A stretch of 12,864 nucleotides of DNA from an uncultured Coprococcus sp. (GTDB taxonomy: Bacteria; Bacillota; Clostridia; Lachnospirales; Lachnospiraceae), in NCBI GenBank assembly GCA_900548315.1, contig URJU01000045.1:1-12864 (forward strand), in the 5' to 3' direction. Positions 1 through 7,491 of the stretch are shown here, in pieces. The notes below the pieces were generated by a model, which was not told where the DNA came from, searched no databases, and saw only the letters and a program-made list of their open reading frames with translations. Within the stretch, counting starts at the first letter, position 1. The number at the start of each line of letters is the position of its first letter. The position numbers and the translations under genes are program-made.

Positions 1-51
1 ATATATTATGGCGGCTGGACAGCTGCCAGAAAGGTTATAGCGGGAAAGTAA
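1..51 (+). CDS. 3' end of an unidentified upstream gene (partial)
   Basis: Frame 1 is open from the first base and ends in TAA at 49-51. It encodes 16 residues, IYYGGWTAARKVIAGK. The stop lies one base before the ATG of the following helicase gene, the tight spacing expected of an upstream operon partner. Frame 2 is also open, to a TAG at 38-40, so the frame choice rests only on this spacing. Nothing in these residues identifies a family. Confidence 0.35.
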   Translation: MYYGGWTAARKVIAGK

Positions 52-52
52 C

Positions 53-2191
53 ATGGAAGACAAGAGATTGGATAACGAATCAGAGTATGTCCCAACCAGC
101 TTTGAGAAGGAGGAGGACTATTTTGACAATGTTGAACTTGAATTGGATTACAGCATAAGTGTAACAGAGGGGGAAACAGAGCTAAAAAAGGACAGTATAA
201 AAGAACAGAAGAAATATATGCGAGACAGTCACGGCGATATGGATGACGAGGAGTTTCTTCAGAACATGCAGCTTTTGAACAATGATGAGGCATATCTCAG
301 AAGGGCGGCTAAACGGCTTGAGGTGTATGAACATCAGAAGAAAAATCCTTACTTTGGAAAAATCACATTCAGATACGATGACGATGGGGATGTGCTGCCA
401 CTGTATATAGGAATGGCTGGGTATCAGTCAGACATGAATAGCGATCAGCTTATATATGACTGGCGTGCGCCGGTATCTTCTATGTATTATGAGTACGAGA
501 AGGGCGATGCTTCATACACAGTGAACACAGATGATATGGGAAGTGAAGAGTTCACCGGACAGATACTTGAGAAGAAACAGTTTGTCATCGGAAATGGAAG
601 ACTCAGGGAGGCTGTGGACACAGATGCAAATATAAATGATGTCATACTTCTTGAGGCACTTGGCGGAAACAGCAGTGTTAAGATGAAGAGCGTGGTGGCA
701 ACCATACAGAAGGAACAGGATGCCATCATAAGAAACAGGACAGCTCATAATCTTATTGTAGATGGAAGGGCTGGAAGTGGAAAGACAGTCATTGCAATGC
801 ACAGGCTTGCCTGGCTGCTCTACAACTATAAGACATTGGACAGTGACAAGGTGATGATACTCTCGCCGAATAGTATATTTGGCGATTATATATCGGATGT
901 TCTTCCGGAACTTGAGGAAAACAGTGTTCCGGAAAAGGAATTTGACACTCTGCTTGAGGAATTGTTGTATATAGATGAGGAATACGAGACAAAGCTTGAA
1001 CAATCGGAGTTCATCATAGACAGTGGTGACAGGGAGAACCAGAGGATAAGGAACATAAAGGTCAAATCGTCCATAGGTTTCTTCGACAGGTTCAATGAAT
1101 TTCTGGAGAGATATGTGTCGGGGATAAAGTTCCGCACATTCCACTATCAGAAGGTTGAGTACACCGGGGACGATATAGCTGCTATGTTCAATGGAAGATT
1201 CTCCAGAAAACCTGTGTATGAGAGATTTGAAAATATAGCGTATTTTATAGTGGACAGAGTTGAGGACAATTCATCCAAGGAGTTCCCAGAGGAGAAGAAA
1301 CACAACCTGGCAAGACAGATACAGAAACAGATGGTAAACCTGTTCGCTGAGAGAAACCTTGTTAAACTCTATGTGGATTTCCTTGCTGAGATGGAGACGG
1401 AGTATCCGGGAATCTCAGATTACAAGAACGAGTATGGAAAGATATGCTATGAGGACATACTTCCGATACTCTACCTGCAGGTGTATTTCTATGGATGCAA
1501 TTCATACAACAATATTAAGCACCTGGTCATAGACGAGATGCAGGATTATACAATATTCCAGTATGCGGTGATCGACAGGATATTTGGCTGCAAGAAGACG
1601 ATACTGGGAGACAGATATCAGGTGCTGTTTTACAATCCGGAGGAGACCGTTGTCGATGTGCTGACTAAGATATTTGCGAAGAGAAATGGACAGGGGGGCT
1701 ATGAACTTATGGAGCTTTCCGAGTCCTATCGTTCTACTGCGGAGATAACAGAGTTCTGTAATTCCATACTAGACGATGAGGGGATCGGCGGCAACACGGT
1801 TGAGAGGCACGGAAAGGTGCCGGAGAAGGTGCAGTGCGAGAGCCTGGATGATGCGATAGAATTCATGGGTGATAAGCTGAACTACGGCGAGATGGATGCA
1901 TATGACAACATAGCAATCCTGACGGATGACGAGGCGGATGCGTATGAGATATACCGCAGGTTATCGGAATACACGGAGGTGACACTCATAACCAATCAGT
2001 CTGTTGTATATGCTGGCGGCGTGGTTGTGCTTCCGAAGTTCCTTGCAAAGGGAATGGAGTTTGATGTTGTGTATGTCATGACTGATGGCTCCTATGTGAA
2101 CAGCATGGTCACAAGACACACCCACTACATTGCATGTACAAGAGCATTACATGAACTTTATGAGCTTGACGTCATACAGACACAGGAGTAA
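53..2191 (+). CDS. helD: HelD-like superfamily 1 helicase / RNA polymerase recycling ATPase
   Basis: This 712-residue protein has the UvrD/Rep-type superfamily 1 motifs in order. They are a Q-motif-like TIQKEQDAIIRN (218-229), Walker A GRAGSGKT (238-245), Walker B LVIDEMQDY (491-499), motif III ILGDRYQ (517-523), motif IV ESYRST (557-562), motif V KGMEFDVV (666-673) and motif VI HYIACTRALHEL (691-702). Ahead of the ATPase are two HelD hallmarks, PYFGKITF (99-106) and YDWRAPVSSMYYE (135-147), which separate it from UvrD, PcrA and Rep. Known HelD proteins bind RNA polymerase, insert an N-terminal coiled-coil arm into the secondary channel and release stalled enzyme from nucleic acid. Residues 1-47 are very acidic, and 48-95 look helical with an acidic turn, GDMDDEE (61-67), that could be the arm tip. 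A weak purine-rich ribosome site (GGGAAAG, 42-48) precedes the ATG. HelD rather than a repair helicase is well supported; the mechanistic role is by family. Confidence 0.9.
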   Translation: MEDKRLDNESEYVPTSFEKEEDYFDNVELELDYSISVTEGETELKKDSIKEQKKYMRDSHGDMDDEEFLQNMQLLNNDEAYLRRAAKRLEVYEHQKKNPYFGKITFRYDDDGDVLPLYIGMAGYQSDMNSDQLIYDWRAPVSSMYYEYEKGDASYTVNTDDMGSEEFTGQILEKKQFVIGNGRLREAVDTDANINDVILLEALGGNSSVKMKSVVATIQKEQDAIIRNRTAHNLIVDGRAGSGKTVIAMHRLAWLLYNYKTLDSDKVMILSPNSIFGDYISDVLPELEENSVPEKEFDTLLEELLYIDEEYETKLEQSEFIIDSGDRENQRIRNIKVKSSIGFFDRFNEFLERYVSGIKFRTFHYQKVEYTGDDIAAMFNGRFSRKPVYERFENIAYFIVDRVEDNSSKEFPEEKKHNLARQIQKQMVNLFAERNLVKLYVDFLAEMETEYPGISDYKNEYGKICYEDILPILYLQVYFYGCNSYNNIKHLVIDEMQDYTIFQYAVIDRIFGCKKTILGDRYQVLFYNPEETVVDVLTKIFAKRNGQGGYELMELSESYRSTAEITEFCNSILDDEGIGGNTVERHGKVPEKVQCESLDDAIEFMGDKLNYGEMDAYDNIAILTDDEADAYEIYRRLSEYTEVTLITNQSVVYAGGVVVLPKFLAKGMEFDVVYVMTDGSYVNSMVTRHTHYIACTRALHELYELDVIQTQE

Positions 2192-2230
2192 TGAATCTGA
2201 ATAGATAAATATTAAGATAGAATAGTATAA

Positions 2231-2273
2231 ATGATATAAAATGATATAGTATAGAAAGATATAGAAAGATATA
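2231..2273 (+). repeat. AT-rich 10-bp tandem repeats after helD
   Basis: Decamer ATAGAAAGAT occurs twice in exact tandem (2251-2260, 2261-2270). It is preceded by two head-to-tail ATGATATA-type decamers (2231-2250). This is low-complexity AT sequence between the helD stop and its terminator. It may be simple slippage; no function is visible. Confidence 0.4.
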
Positions 2274-2315
2274 AAAGTACGGCATCTCCATGTTGATCGG
2301 ATATGCCGTATTTTT
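2272..2315 (+). terminator. Intrinsic terminator of helD
   Basis: TACGGCAT (2278-2285) pairs perfectly with ATGCCGTA (2303-2310). After one mismatch the stem continues with TCC (2287-2289) and GGA (2299-2301). A run of T follows at 2311-2315. The A-run before the stem (2273-2276) can also pair with these Ts, so weak termination on the minus strand is possible, but no minus-strand gene is nearby. Confidence 0.75.
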
Positions 2316-2357
2316 GTGCACAAATTATACAAATAAATCTATAACGCCTTTTTATTG

Positions 2358-2386
2358 TTGCAAAAATGACAAATAAATGGTATTGT
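2358..2386 (+). promoter_or_regulatory. Candidate sigma-A promoter for the TetR-led gene run
   Basis: TTGCAA (2358-2363) and TATTGT (2381-2386) are separated by 17 bp. Each matches four of six consensus bases. A start near 2393 would place the hairpin at 2398-2425 within the first 35 transcribed bases. The decamer ACAAATAAAT occurs at 2329-2338 and again at 2369-2378, 40 bp apart on either side of the -35, and could be an activator or repressor site. The promoter is predicted from sequence only. Confidence 0.4.
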
Positions 2387-2397
2387 TAAGGAAACGA

Positions 2398-2425
2398 GGA
2401 AACTGAAAGAAGTTTTTTAGTTTCC
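2398..2425 (+). promoter_or_regulatory. Inverted repeat / leader hairpin, candidate TetR operator
   Basis: GGAAACT (2398-2404) and AGTTTCC (2419-2425) are perfect inverted repeats. Pairing continues inward through GAAAGA and TTTTTT with two G-T wobbles, giving about 13 pairs and a 2-base loop. It lies between the candidate promoter and the regulator start, where an autoregulatory TetR site is often found. As the T-run is inside the stem rather than after it, it does not look like an intrinsic terminator. Confidence 0.4.
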
Positions 2426-2482
2426 CCAAAAGATATCAGCATGTACTGCAGGATGGCAGATTTCGATGGACAGGAGGGAGTT

Positions 2483-3064
2483 ATGGACGGAGAGACACAG
2501 CAGCAGCTGAGACTGAGGATATATGAGGCAACCATAGAGGAATTCCGTGAGAAGGGATTCAAATTCACCATGGACGATATGGCGAGACGCCTTGGTATGA
2601 GCAAAAAGACGATATATCAGGTTGTGAGAGATAAGGAATCGCTGTTCTTTGACACGGCGACATATATATATGAACAGATCAAGAAAAGCGAACAGGCAGT
2701 CATGGATGACGACAGGCTGACTACAGTGGAGAAGATAAAAGCCATACTCATAGCCATGCCGGACAGCTATAGCGAGCTTGACTGGAGGCAGATATATCAG
2801 CTTGAGAATTCATACCCGAGGATATTTGCCAGAGTGAGAGTAATGATGGAGCAGCAGTGGGATAATACCATTGAACTGCTGAGACAGGGCATTGACGAGG
2901 GTGTTATAAGGAATATCCCCATCCCGGTCATTAAGACTATGTTTGAGGCTACACTTGAGAAATATATGGAGACCACGGTTCTGATAGACGCAGGACTTAC
3001 ATTTGATGAGGCGGTGCAGTATACACTGGATGTGCTTATGGACGGCATATCCTGTAATGTGTAG
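2483..3064 (+). CDS. TetR/AcrR-family transcriptional regulator
   Basis: This 193-residue protein is the usual TetR length. Its N-terminal DNA-binding domain includes IYEATIEEFREKGFKFTMDD (13-32) and a helix-turn-helix, ARRLGMSKKTIYQVVRDKESLF (about 34-55). The KKTIY and F-x-x-K-E-SLF pattern is typical of the family. The C-terminal half is helical and divergent, as expected for a ligand pocket, so no ligand can be named. The start is the ATG at 2483, with AGGAGG at 2472-2477 and 5 bp spacing. An in-frame ATG at 2441 would add 14 residues and has no ribosome site. It sits 81 bp ahead of a putative glycosyltransferase on the same strand and probably controls that gene and itself, and perhaps the genes beyond; this is inferred from position. 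Confidence 0.87.
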   Translation: MDGETQQQLRLRIYEATIEEFREKGFKFTMDDMARRLGMSKKTIYQVVRDKESLFFDTATYIYEQIKKSEQAVMDDDRLTTVEKIKAILIAMPDSYSELDWRQIYQLENSYPRIFARVRVMMEQQWDNTIELLRQGIDEGVIRNIPIPVIKTMFEATLEKYMETTVLIDAGLTFDEAVQYTLDVLMDGISCNV

Positions 3065-3145
3065 GAGTCTACATGCGTGAAGTTATTATTTGATAGAAGT
3101 TTATGCCTGCTCACAGGGTATATATTAAAGACAGGAGGTTGTGTT

Positions 3146-4636
3146 ATGGGCAAGAGATCTGAGGTGATATTTGGCAATAGGATGAGCAGTCAGGTCGTGA
3201 AAAAGGCGGAGAATTCCAAGGAGAGATTCGTAAGAAGATTCGGCGATGACAGCGATGTCGACTATCCGCTGGCGATTGTTAAAAATCCTTACATTGGGGA
3301 TACTCTCGGCGTCTCCAACATTGTTATAGACGGTGGAGCCGGTGACGATGCGAGAACTGGTGGCAGGGAGGACTTTGACCGTGATAAAGGTATCATAGTC
3401 GGCAATATCAGGATGGGATTTGGACATTACAGAATATCCATGGCGATAGCATCCGCTGCAAACCATCTGGGATACAAGCCGTACTGGATGGATCTCAATT
3501 CCTATAGTGAGACCACGGGTGGCAAGGTCATAGAGGCTCAGAATAAGCTCTATTCCCTCGGCTCGAGGATATCTGGAAAGAGCAAGGCTTTCAACAAAGC
3601 AGTGTGGGAACCGATGAACTATGAGGGGTTCAGAAAATTGTCATATAATGCTTCCGATCAGATGAATGCGGAGCTTATGACGCCGATATTTGGAAATGTT
3701 CCGAAGGATATCCCGCTTGTGGCGACACATGTGTGGCCTGCTCAGGCAGCAGTTCATGCCGGAATGAAGTATGTGGTGAATGCGATCCCGGATAACTGGC
3801 CTATGGCCCTGCATCTTGCGGAGGGAAGTCTTCACACGGTGCAGACCAGATCTGCATATTTCGGCTACAGGACTTTGAACGGCATGCAGGGCGATAAGGT
3901 GCTTAAGCCGATGCCGGGAGATTCCATCAAGTATGTTGGACACTATATAGACCATGAGCTTGCAGCAGCCATAGAGGAGGACTGCAACAGGAGGATAGAG
4001 AGAAGAAAAGAAAAGGCACCGATGCGTTTCCTTCTCACCATAGGAGGTGCCGGAGCACAGAAGGACATATTTGCCGCCATCATCAAGACTGCCCTTGCCA
4101 GCGTGAAGAAAGGCAACATGGTCTTGTATGTAAATGTGGGCGATTATATGAACGTGTGGGAAGAACTCGTGAGAGAGATTCCTGCCCTAGAAAGCGAAAG
4201 CCTTGTCACTACGCATTTTGACAACTGGGATGACACCACGGCATTTGCGGATAATGCTCTCAAGGAAGAGGTACATGGGATACACGCATTCTGTCATGAG
4301 GACATATATGAGGCTGTGTACTGTACGAACCTTCTCATGAGAAGCTGCGATGTGCTTATAACGAAGCCGTCAGAGCTGGCATTTTATCCTGTTCCAAAGC
4401 TGTTCATCAAGAGAGTGGGTGGACATGAGCAGTGGGGGGCAATTCATTCGGCTGAGATTGGAGACGGAACCTTAGAGTGCCGTGACATACCGCATACTCT
4501 CCAGATGATGAAGCTGTTCATGCAGGATGACAGCATACTTGTGGGTATGTGTGAGAATATAAAGAGAAATAAAATAGACGGAATATATGACGGAGCATAT
4601 GAGGCCGTAAAATTGGCGATGAAGATGAAACACTGA
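3146..4636 (+). CDS. Uncharacterised GT-B-like putative glycosyltransferase
   Basis: This is a soluble-looking 496-residue protein with features of the GT-B fold shared by MurG and the processive diacylglycerol glycosyltransferases. Residues 83-102 hold a strand and glycine-rich loop (IIVGNIRMGFGHYRISMA), like the GxGH loop of those enzymes. A PDNWP motif lies at 215-219. A second Rossmann half begins at 293 with LLTIGGAGAQ (296-305). VLITKPSELAFYPVP (403-417) followed by GGHEQWGAIHSAE (425-437) resembles the C-terminal nucleotide-sugar site. No membrane segment is seen. Residues 1-80 form a charged N-terminal extension not usual in MurG or UgtP relatives. The ATG at 3146 has AGGAGG at 3133-3138. 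An in-frame ATG at 3077 adds 23 residues without a ribosome site. Donor and acceptor are unknown; the lipase-like neighbour suggests a lipid acceptor, which is inference. Confidence 0.6.
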   Translation: MGKRSEVIFGNRMSSQVVKKAENSKERFVRRFGDDSDVDYPLAIVKNPYIGDTLGVSNIVIDGGAGDDARTGGREDFDRDKGIIVGNIRMGFGHYRISMAIASAANHLGYKPYWMDLNSYSETTGGKVIEAQNKLYSLGSRISGKSKAFNKAVWEPMNYEGFRKLSYNASDQMNAELMTPIFGNVPKDIPLVATHVWPAQAAVHAGMKYVVNAIPDNWPMALHLAEGSLHTVQTRSAYFGYRTLNGMQGDKVLKPMPGDSIKYVGHYIDHELAAAIEEDCNRRIERRKEKAPMRFLLTIGGAGAQKDIFAAIIKTALASVKKGNMVLYVNVGDYMNVWEELVREIPALESESLVTTHFDNWDDTTAFADNALKEEVHGIHAFCHEDIYEAVYCTNLLMRSCDVLITKPSELAFYPVPKLFIKRVGGHEQWGAIHSAEIGDGTLECRDIPHTLQMMKLFMQDDSILVGMCENIKRNKIDGIYDGAYEAVKLAMKMKH

Positions 4637-4750
4637 GATGCAGTGAATTGCATACACATCAACAGAAATGAATTAAAAATATTGCACTCAGCACATCGAT
4701 GAAGAAGATATTCAATAGGGTGCTGTTTAATAGACAAGGAGGATTACATT

Positions 4751-5764
4751 ATGTACAGGGTAAAGAAGAAAGAGACGTTTATACCATCATCAAATGGTAA
4801 GGACAGACTGCATGTGATCGTGTGGGAGCCGCAGGGCGAAGTGAAGGCTATACTTCAGATATCACACGGAATGATAGAGCTTATAGACAGGTATGACGAA
4901 TTCGCAAGGTATCTTGCGGCAAAGGGATTCGTGGTGGCTGGAAATGACCATCTGGGACATGGGCTTACGGCTGCAAATGTGGATGAACTGGGATATATGA
5001 ATGCTTATGATGCCAGTATGGCAATGGTGGCGGATCTTCACAGGGTTACGAGAAGTCTGAAGAAGGCATACAAGGGTGTTCCATTCTTTCTGATGGGTCA
5101 TTCTATGGGTTCGTTCTTGGCAAGAAGATATATGTGTGACTACGGATGGGATCCGAAATACCCATCGCCGTACACGGAGGGCTCAAGTGTGGATGGATTC
5201 ATTTGTATGGGAACAGGAGGCATGCCTGAATGTATGCTGCAGATCGGAAGACTTGTGCTGGAGCTTGAGAAGAGTCAGCATGGTGAGAGGTACAGAAGCA
5301 CACTCATGGAGCTGCTTGCATTTGGAACATACAACAGGGGTATTCCAAAGACAACTATAGTGGACGGTGAAGTGAGAAAGAGGACAAATAAAGACTGGGT
5401 GAGCCGTGATCCGAAACGCGTTGACGCATACGTGGATGATCCATTGTGCCAGTTCTCATTTACACTTAAGGGTTACGAGACACTCTTCAATACACTTCAC
5501 TATATACAGGAGGACAGGAACGTTGCGAGAATACCGAAGAATGTACCGGTTCTGTTTGTGTCTGGTGACAAGGATCCCGTGGGACACTACGGCAGTGATG
5601 TGCTGAAACTTTACGAGTTATACCACAAGAGAGTTTCTCATAATGTGGCATGCTATCTGTACGAGGAATGCAGACATGAGATACTTAACGAGCTGTGTAG
5701 GGATAAGGTATTTGATGATATTGACAAATGGCTTGAGGCAAGACTTGCTGATATAGAATGTTAA
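4751..5764 (+). CDS. Alpha/beta hydrolase, monoacylglycerol lipase / lysophospholipase-like
   Basis: This 337-residue protein belongs to the serine-aminopeptidase-S33-type (Hydrolase_4) alpha/beta hydrolases, which include monoacylglycerol lipases and PldB-like lysophospholipases. The oxyanion strand ISHGM is at 37-41, followed by NDHLGHG (65-71). The nucleophile elbow is GHSMG (116-120), with Ser118. The acid is Asp275 in SGDKDPVG (271-278), and the base is His309 in CRHEILNE (307-314). The triad is complete, so the enzyme is probably active. Residues 165-235 form a cap insertion over the active site. There is no signal peptide, so it likely acts in the cytosol or at the inner membrane face on monoacylglycerol, lysolipid or another small ester. 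The start has AGGAGG at 4737-4742 with 8 bp spacing. It lies 114 bp after the glycosyltransferase with no convincing terminator between. Confidence 0.85.
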   Translation: MYRVKKKETFIPSSNGKDRLHVIVWEPQGEVKAILQISHGMIELIDRYDEFARYLAAKGFVVAGNDHLGHGLTAANVDELGYMNAYDASMAMVADLHRVTRSLKKAYKGVPFFLMGHSMGSFLARRYMCDYGWDPKYPSPYTEGSSVDGFICMGTGGMPECMLQIGRLVLELEKSQHGERYRSTLMELLAFGTYNRGIPKTTIVDGEVRKRTNKDWVSRDPKRVDAYVDDPLCQFSFTLKGYETLFNTLHYIQEDRNVARIPKNVPVLFVSGDKDPVGHYGSDVLKLYELYHKRVSHNVACYLYEECRHEILNELCRDKVFDDIDKWLEARLADIEC

Positions 5765-5798
5765 TGGAATTTTGATAGAATGTCAGTTGGATAGACAG

Positions 5799-5863
5799 TG
5801 GATATAATGACCGGAGACGTGGAATATAATGGGGGCGGACGACCGTTGTTGAGGATTGTCTGC
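5799..5863 (+). promoter_or_regulatory. Leader of the symporter gene: repeated TATAAT motif and weak stem
   Basis: The 153-bp gap before the symporter contains TGGATATAATG (5799-5809) and again TGGAATATAATG (5820-5831). Each holds a perfect TATAAT, but neither has a fitting -35 at 16-18 bp. GCGGAC (5835-5840) can pair with GTCTGC (5858-5863) with one wobble and a 17-base loop. An internal promoter allowing separate sugar control of the symporter and alpha-galactosidase is possible, but weakly supported. Confidence 0.2.
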
Positions 5864-5917
5864 TGGAAATAAAAATGGCCTGATGTCTGCTTTGATTCCT
5901 GTAGTAGGAGGTTATAT

Positions 5918-7369
5918 ATGGGAGAAAATTTACAAGATGATGCACAGCAGAAAGTGTTGGCTGGCAGCCTTCAGAAAAAGACAAAGATAGCCTACGGAGT
6001 AGGAGCCGTGGGTAAGGACATGGTGTATATGCTGGTCGCCAGCTATATACTGTACTATTACAATTCAGTGCTGGGGGTCAGCTCTGTGTTCATAGGAACC
6101 GTTCTGATGGCGGCGAGAGTGTTCGACGCATTCAACGATCCGATCATGGGAATCGTGGTGGCAAAGACCAGAAGCAGATGGGGAAGGTTCAGACCGTGGA
6201 TATTTTCAGGAACAGTGCTGAATGCTGTGGTTCTCTATGCGATGTTTGCTGTGCCTGAGAGCATGGGCGCAGGTGGAATGAAGGTGTTCCTGACAGTGAC
6301 ATACTTTTTGTGGGGGATCACGTATACGCTGATGGACATTCCATACTGGTCCATGATCCCTGCCATCACTGAGCCGGGCAAGGAGAGAGAGAATCTGTCT
6401 GCGCTGGCAAGATCCTGTGCGGGCGTGGGTTCTGCCATCCCCACTGTGCTTACCATGATAGTAGTTCCTGCCATAAGTGGTGCAGCCCTGGCGGCGGACA
6501 AGTTGAAGATCACGGATTACCGCATCGGATTTAAGTGGTGGGCACTGCTGGTTGCGGTTGTATTTGTCATTTCAGAGGTCATATGCGTGGCAAATGTAAA
6601 GGAGAAGAGTGACACTACTCCGGAGGCACACGGAATAGGAGAGATGTTCCATTCACTTGTGACAAATGATCAGGCACTTGCTGTGGTGATCACTATCGTC
6701 CTGGTAAATTCGGCACTCTATATAACAAGCAACCTGCTCATTTATTTCTTCACCTATGATATAGGAAGCGAAGGCGGATATGCACTGTTCTCAGCATTTG
6801 GCGGTGGTGCGCAGATACTTGCCATGATGCTGTTTCCACTTTTTAGAAAGAAGATGTCTAAGCGAAAACTGTTTGTACATTCAGTAGTATATGAGATAGT
6901 GGGATATGTGATGCTGCTTGTATGCAGCCTTGCGGGTGTGACACGGATGACAGTGGGCGGAGTGCCTTGCTGGTACATCTTGTTTATCCCGGGACTTCTG
7001 GTATTTGCTGGAAGTGGGCTTCTCAACGTGCTGATAACAGTGTGCCTTGCCGACAGCATAGACTACGGAGAGTACAAGAACGGGCAGAGGGATGAGAGCG
7101 TCATATGCTCCATGCAGACGTTTGTGGTAAAGCTTGCTTCTGGAGTTGCGGTGTTCTTTGCCGGACTTGCCATCAAATGGGTTGGCCTTGTACAGCCTGC
7201 AGATGGAATCTCTGAGGTCATAGAACAGAGCACAGGAACACTCATGGGACTTTCCATGATGATGACAGTCGTTCCTATAGTTCTTCTCATCATAGGTCTT
7301 GTGTTCTTTATCAGAAAATACAAGCTGACAGAGGAGAAAATGCAGGAGATCATGACAAAACTGAGATAG
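5918..7369 (+). CDS. MelB-type alpha-galactoside:cation symporter (GPH family, MFS)
   Basis: This 483-residue protein has about twelve hydrophobic segments and the signature of the glycoside-pentoside-hexuronide:cation symporters. It keeps the acidic residues that bind cation and sugar in E. coli MelB. Asp34 in GVGAVGKDM matches Asp19, Asp70 and Asp74 in FDAFNDPIMG match Asp55 and Asp59, and Asp140 in YTLMDIPYWS matches Asp124. The cytoplasmic loop KTRSRWGRFRPW (83-94) and the late SIDYGEYKNGQRDES with CSMQTFVVKLASG also follow MelB closely. It probably imports melibiose or related alpha-galactosides with Na+, Li+ or H+. The GH36 alpha-galactosidase next door supports the substrate. The start has AGGAGG eight bases upstream of the ATG. 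Its stop TAG lies inside the AGGAGG of the following repeat element, so its 3' end was probably once tightly coupled to the alpha-galactosidase. Substrate choice is inferred; other galactosides or pentosides are possible. Confidence 0.88.
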   Translation: MGENLQDDAQQKVLAGSLQKKTKIAYGVGAVGKDMVYMLVASYILYYYNSVLGVSSVFIGTVLMAARVFDAFNDPIMGIVVAKTRSRWGRFRPWIFSGTVLNAVVLYAMFAVPESMGAGGMKVFLTVTYFLWGITYTLMDIPYWSMIPAITEPGKERENLSALARSCAGVGSAIPTVLTMIVVPAISGAALAADKLKITDYRIGFKWWALLVAVVFVISEVICVANVKEKSDTTPEAHGIGEMFHSLVTNDQALAVVITIVLVNSALYITSNLLIYFFTYDIGSEGGYALFSAFGGGAQILAMMLFPLFRKKMSKRKLFVHSVVYEIVGYVMLLVCSLAGVTRMTVGGVPCWYILFIPGLLVFAGSGLLNVLITVCLADSIDYGEYKNGQRDESVICSMQTFVVKLASGVAVFFAGLAIKWVGLVQPADGISEVIEQSTGTLMGLSMMMTVVPIVLLIIGLVFFIRKYKLTEEKMQEIMTKLR

Positions 7370-7409
7370 GAGGAACCGCTATGAACGAAGTTCATACTCG
7401 GAATCGGTT
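7367..7409 (+). repeat. 43-bp direct repeat, copy 1
   Basis: It is 42 of 43 bases identical to copy 2, which starts 91 bp later; the only difference is C at 7399 against A at 7490. The unit holds AGGAGG (7368-7373), a 7-bp spacer and ATG at 7381. It also holds the palindrome ATGAAC-GAA-GTTCAT (7381-7395), enclosed here by GGAACCG (7372-7378) and CGGTTCC (7405-7411). The start codon would therefore be buried in a hairpin. Confidence 0.9.
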
Positions 7410-7491
7410 CCGACGACTTGCCCCGCTCGCATGCGCGAGAGGGGCGCTACATATTATTAGGAGGAACCGCTATGAACGAAGTTCATACTAG
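7381..7491 (+). CDS. Small ORF within the repeat element (36 aa)
   Basis: The ORF begins MNEVHTRNRFRRLAPLACAR and is arginine-rich, ending in Tyr at a TAG at 7489-7491. A strong AGGAGG lies 7 bp upstream. It runs through the GC hairpin and into copy 2 in a shifted frame. Whether it is translated is unknown. Because the ATG lies in a palindrome and the residues follow from the repeat, it may be a by-product of the element rather than a gene. Confidence 0.3.
   Translation: MNEVHTRNRFRRLAPLACARGALHIIRRNRYERSSY
7420..7445 (+). promoter_or_regulatory. GC-rich stem-loop between the two repeat copies
   Basis: GCCCC (7420-7424) pairs with GGGGC (7441-7445). After one G-A mismatch, CTCGC (7426-7430) pairs with GCGAG (7435-7439), closing on the loop ATGC. 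This is by far the most GC-rich patch of the window. No T-run follows, so it is not an ordinary terminator. It could stabilise the 3' end of the symporter mRNA or reduce read-through. Confidence 0.6.

Noticed and set aside
512..1144. 210-residue minus-strand open frame inside helD
   Set aside because: It is a shadow of a well-supported gene, has no ribosome site and its product has no recognisable motif.
2441..2482. Upstream in-frame ATG for the TetR gene
   Set aside because: It has no ribosome binding site, whereas the ATG at 2483 has AGGAGG at proper spacing and gives a typical TetR N-terminus.
3077..3145. Upstream in-frame ATG for the glycosyltransferase
   Set aside because: The extra 23 residues have no ribosome site; AGGAGG sits 7 bp before the ATG at 3146.
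4689..4725. CAGCAC/GTGCTG inverted repeat between glycosyltransferase and lipase as a terminator
   Set aside because: The stem is only 6 bp with a 25-base loop and only three Ts follow, so it is too weak to call.
5803..5830. Perfect TATAAT boxes as promoters for the symporter
   Set aside because: Neither has a -35-like hexamer or extended -10 at the correct distance; kept only as a low-confidence leader feature.
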